Source: Hypholoma sublateritium FD-334 SS-4 (Eukaryota; Basidiomycota; Agaricomycetes; Agaricales; Strophariaceae). Taken from it: 11,719 nucleotides of DNA. The position numbers and the translations under genes are program-made. The notes under the pieces are model-generated. The model did not search any database, was not told where the DNA came from, and saw nothing but the letters and a program-made list of their open reading frames with translations. The first letter of the stretch is position 1. Every line of letters starts with the position of its first letter. Shown piece by piece: positions 8,400 through 11,719 of the stretch. The stretch spans positions 6,214 to 17,932 of the forward strand of contig KN817777.1 in assembly GCA_000827495.1 (NCBI GenBank), in the 5' to 3' direction.

Positions 8400-10893
8400 A
8401 TATATTCATGGACTGGCGCATCTACATCACATCGCGTAGCGTCCGCCGGTGCCTGTACACACCGTTCCGTGCACCGCGGGAGCGAGTTTCGACGCGCAGA
8501 TGCTCCGCGCGCACCGATGTAGCCTATCGCGATCCGAAGCGGCGTTCGGGACGCGCTGTAGGGACCACGCCGTGGAATATGCGAATGTACTTCTGAGGCA
8601 TGAGTGCTTCAGCGCTTCAGCGGGAGCACAGCTCAGAGCCGCATGCCGCGGAGTAGACTCAAACACGGGAGGAGCGATGCGGAGGTGCAGGAGCGTTCCG
8701 CCGCCACCGCCGACATTCTGCTCGAGGCGCGACCGCTTCAGCGCCAGGACAATGCAGCAGTCACGCCGGACGGTGCGCAGCGCAGTAGATCACGGAAGGC
8801 CGTCGCTGCCGCCGCCGCCGACGCCAGGAGCTCGGAAGTGCACACGTTGCGGGGTGGAATACGCCTGGACTCATGACCCAGTGGGAGGTCTGGTTCTGCG
8901 GCGTTGCCGGGAGCCGTCAATGCGAGCGGACCGTGGACAGTGCGCTCCATCGAGCACGGGCNGGGCGGCGGAGATATTCAGCGCACAGGGCGTGCGTAAT
9001 TCTGCGCGAGGACACGCCAGCACTGTACGATGCGCAGTGCGCTCGCTGGGTTTCTGGGATGTGGACACCCAGCGGCCGGTCTGGCGGGCAACGCCGTTTG
9101 GAATGCAGTGCGGAACTGCGTGGAAAACCCAGAACGAGATGGCCTGACGGGCTAGCGTCGACGGGGCGCGCAGAGCGCAGCGAGCTGTGCGCCCCTGGTG
9201 CACAACACCTTGCGGGACAAACGACGCGAATTTGTGAGCGTATGGTGCCTTGGAGCTGCGCAGCCGCGGTTTCGTGAATGCAAGGTCTGGGGACTTAATA
9301 CTCAGAGTGCGAAGCTGCCTTGTTCCTCTCAGAGATTCCGTTGTTGGATACGAATAAAGGTAGCTTGTTTGGCCGACGTTCAAATTTCAAAATGGAATGC
9401 AAGGAAGGACACCCGGGCCGTTGTTTGTTCGTGTTGCCATCGGTGACGCTCGCGCCGAAAATGTAAATGCGCCCGAGTCGAGTCTAGCAACAGCCGTGCA
9501 GGACTTGTGCAGGATCTTTCTGCTTTACGAACTCTGCTTAACCTCCACGCGCACCTTACGTTCAACCTTTTCGCTGCGCGATTTTCTCTTCACATCTTCG
9601 CCAGCTCGCCTGCCCTGCTCCTGATGCTCCCGCGTCATACCCAACGACAACGCCTAAACCGCAGGAGCACTGGTGACGCGATGCGCGAAATCCAGAAGCT
9701 CTTCTCGCGACTAGACGGACTACGTACGCGCATTTACATTTCATACCCCACCTCACAGGTCTCACTGAACTTACAAGCTACCAGCAGCGGAAACTCAACC
9801 GCCTGCTAAAACTCCACACCAGAGCCATTTCTCGGCAATGCACTCACCCAAGCCACAGACGTTCCTCCCGAGGTTCTGGGCTCGTCATGCCGCTCGACCT
9901 CAACTGACCCTCCCAGACAGGTCCCACGCCATGTACACGCCATCGGACAGTGTCTCCCCCTCCCCCCATTGATCATCGATGGTCAACCTCGTGGAGACGG
10001 AAAGCGACAGTGGGAAACGGGGCTACGTCGACTCTTTCGCGGATTCCGCACGTCCAACAAGATGGACAGCACTTTGGCATGCTTTTGTGATAGAGACGCA
10101 CCTCGCTCCCCCACCGATGGTCGACCTTTAGCAGCGGGCAAGCGGCATAAGAAGCGCCACTGCGTCCACTGGTTCCCACGCGGCTATTTTGCGGTCAGTA
10201 AGATCAACAGCCCTGCGCCGCGCATTAGCACTGTCAGGACGCCGCGGCGGCCTGGGATGCGGTGGATATAGTGCAACGTCTCGACTTCGTGCAGCATCTG
10301 TAACGCTAGAAGACGACGGCAACACCTCCGCCCCGAGCTGTGAATTCACGAAACACGTGTGTGGTCCAGCAAGACCTCCCCCTCGTTCTCTACAGGCCGC
10401 TCGAGTACTACCCGCTTTACAGGTATGCAGACACGGCCTCCACATTCCGCTTATCTGATCCCCGCAGACTCCGATGTCGCCCCCGCGCTCTCTTCGTCGC
10501 GCACGCGCTCGAAGCCCCGGCATTGTTCTCTACGGCATTCGACCGCGATGACGATGACGCTCAATCCCCCCAAGAGTGCCAGCAGTGGCCACAAAGCAGC
10601 CGCCCCCCGCCCAGCTGACGACTCCACTCTACAGCATAGCGAAGCGCACGTCACTGTGGCACCGCCCGTGCACCGCTCTCAATCTACGCGCTGCTCGTCT
10701 CTTCAGGGGCTCCTTCGCACCTCGACGCGCCGCCGCTTCTGTACCGCCGGACCCCGCGGACTCCGGGAGATTCCGCGCCGCTTCTCTCTCCCTATGCGCG
10801 ACGGCGAATGCCGTCGCGCTCAACGTCCCCTCGAACGCACGCTCCACCAGTGCGCCCCACCATGCTTCCGCTCCTGTCGTGGGCTATCCTCTC

Positions 10894-11051
10894 TCGCGTA
10901 ACGTCCCAAGCCTCCGCCTCCCCCCATGTTCTCGCACGCCGCCGCCCGCCACAGCCGCCTCCTCCACTCCCGCTCCCGCTCCAACCGCTCCTCTTCCTCG
11001 CCCTCGGTTGCTGCATCCTTCCCTTCGCGTAACGTCTCATGCTTCCGCCTC
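10894..11051 (+). repeat. Diverged direct duplication, period about 131 bp
   Basis: A 27-nt segment at 10894-10920, beginning TCGCGTAACGTC and ending CTCCGCCTC, recurs at 11025-11051 with three differences. Weaker similarity continues on both sides (GGCTATCCTCTC against GCTGCATCCTTC before it, CTCGCACGCC against ACCCACGCC after it). This suggests an old tandem duplication of roughly 131 bp rather than a chance 27-mer. Confidence 0.5.
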
Positions 11052-11269
11052 TCCTTATTTACCCACGCCCCTCATTCACAGCGGCGCCGCTCTCGTGACA
11101 GCGCTGCACGCCGCGCGAGTCGCGCGGCCGGCCACCGCGCTGCCGCGCCCGAGGAACCCGCGACTGCTTCCTCCTTCCCCAGATCTCGCCCACGCAATGC
11201 AGCGTCCCATACCATCGCCACGTCTCTCCCCAGCACTTGACCACGCCCACATCCTCGGCGCAGCCTCTT

Positions 11270-11282
11270 CCCCCCCCCCCCC
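11270..11282 (+). repeat. Poly-C run of 13
   Basis: Thirteen consecutive C residues inside pyrimidine-rich DNA, followed by a short CG-alternating stretch (GCGCGCGG). Such a run is prone to length errors in sequencing and to slippage in the cell, so reading frames across it are unreliable. Confidence 0.85.
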
Positions 11283-11719
11283 GCGCGCGGAGTAGCTCCC
11301 CATACCGCCTCCCCTCCCCTTGACTGCTTTCAATCATGAGAACCGTCGCCGCGCCTCCCTCCAGCGCCGGCGTTCTGAACGACGCATCGAGCATGCGCTG
11401 TCGCGGTCCATGCCCGTTGCCCGCAGCACGCCGCCGCCTCCATAGTTCCTCGCGCATGCGCCGGCTCCCTCCCCCTCCGCGCTCCCCGTCAGAGGCCCAT
11501 GCACCCCCTCACCATGTTCATCCCACCGCATACAGGCTGCACAGCGAGAGCCGNACGATCATCGCCGGCCACCCGAACCAGAGAACCAGAAACGATGGCA
11601 AAAATCGCCACGCTTTTATGCTCCGCTCATACGATAGTGCCATCAGCCCGTGTCCGATCTTTCCAAAGCGGGAGATCGCGCGCGCGGAAAGGACATGCAG
11701 TATCGCGGGGTATATGCGC

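Larger units (their letters stand above)
8400..11719. other. Long GC-rich block without a recognisable gene
   Basis: GC content by eye is about 60-80 percent in many lines. Overlapping open frames occupy all six frames, as expected where stop codons are rare. I looked for reverse transcriptase, integrase, transposase, kinase, P450 and KDZ-type motifs and saw none. The stretch 9450-9850 gives helical-looking sequence on + (for example QDLSALRTLLNLH, then after a frame change YQQRKLNRLLKLH) that might be a decayed gene, but no family was recognised. From about 10850 to 11530 the + strand is strongly pyrimidine-rich with Pro/Ser/Ala-type translations. The block may be decayed repeats or intergenic DNA. 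Confidence 0.45.

Noticed and set aside
8449..9383. Open frames of 232 codons (+) and 170 codons (-)
   Set aside because: They overlap on opposite strands in DNA of very high GC, with no recognisable motif in either.
9450..9850. Possible decayed retroelement gag or helical protein
   Set aside because: Some helical-looking stretches exist in two frames, but no zinc knuckle, protease, reverse transcriptase or repeat ends were found nearby.
9977..10127. Short direct repeat CGATGGTCRACCT, two copies 138 bp apart
   Set aside because: Only 13 nt with one mismatch and little similarity around it; could be chance in DNA of this length.
10423..10467. Intron-like interval with GTATGC donor and CCCCGCAG acceptor
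   Set aside because: The frame is open with or without removal and the flanking translations match no family, so it cannot be separated from chance.
10576..11295. Plus-strand open frame of 239 codons rich in Pro, Ala and Ser
   Set aside because: Composition follows directly from the pyrimidine-rich DNA; no domain or splice context, and equally long frames exist on the opposite strand over the same interval.
1..11719. tRNA, rRNA, CRISPR array, transposase or telomeric repeats
   Set aside because: No tRNA B-box context, rRNA-like block, regularly spaced repeats, transposase motif or telomere-type array was found on either strand.

Overview
The window looks like nuclear DNA from a filamentous basidiomycete, most likely an Agaricomycete. 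Two protein-coding genes can be reconstructed, both on the + strand. Both are cut by many short introns (about 49-106 nt) with GTATGT/GTAAGY-type donors and TAG/CAG acceptors. Both proteins resemble families typical of mushroom-forming fungi. Isolated ambiguous bases (n) run through the middle of the window, which suggests a draft assembly or unresolved alleles. Nothing bacterial (operons, Shine-Dalgarno sites, CRISPR) is present.

Layout: (1) 1-376, upstream DNA with a nested hairpin at 11-57. (2) 377-1750, a six-exon gene for a seven-helix membrane protein of an uncharacterised Agaricomycete family; its far C-terminus is uncertain because the more protein-like ending lies in another frame. 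(3) 1751-5407, about 3.6 kb without a convincing gene. It is increasingly GC-rich and holds short repeats: a 9-mer present three times, a small inverted repeat and a 16-bp tandem duplication. There is also a weak candidate for a small minus-strand gene diverging from gene 2. (4) 5408-7071, an eight-exon gene for a 2-oxoglutarate/Fe(II)-dependent dioxygenase of about 413 residues. It has an HxD...H...R active site and resembles the expanded fungal dioxygenases related to TET/JBP. (5) 7072-11719, a 3' flank, then about 4.6 kb of mostly GC-rich DNA with many spurious open frames, one weak signal-peptide-like small ORF, an eroded duplication and a poly-C run.

The two genes show no functional link; one is a membrane protein and the other probably a nuclear or cytosolic oxygenase. 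The most notable pattern is compositional. The genes are AT-richer than the DNA around them, and the dioxygenase gene is clearly poor in CpG while the membrane-protein gene is not. That would fit past CpG methylation and deamination of the dioxygenase locus, as expected for a repeated or transposon-associated sequence, but this is inference from hand counts.
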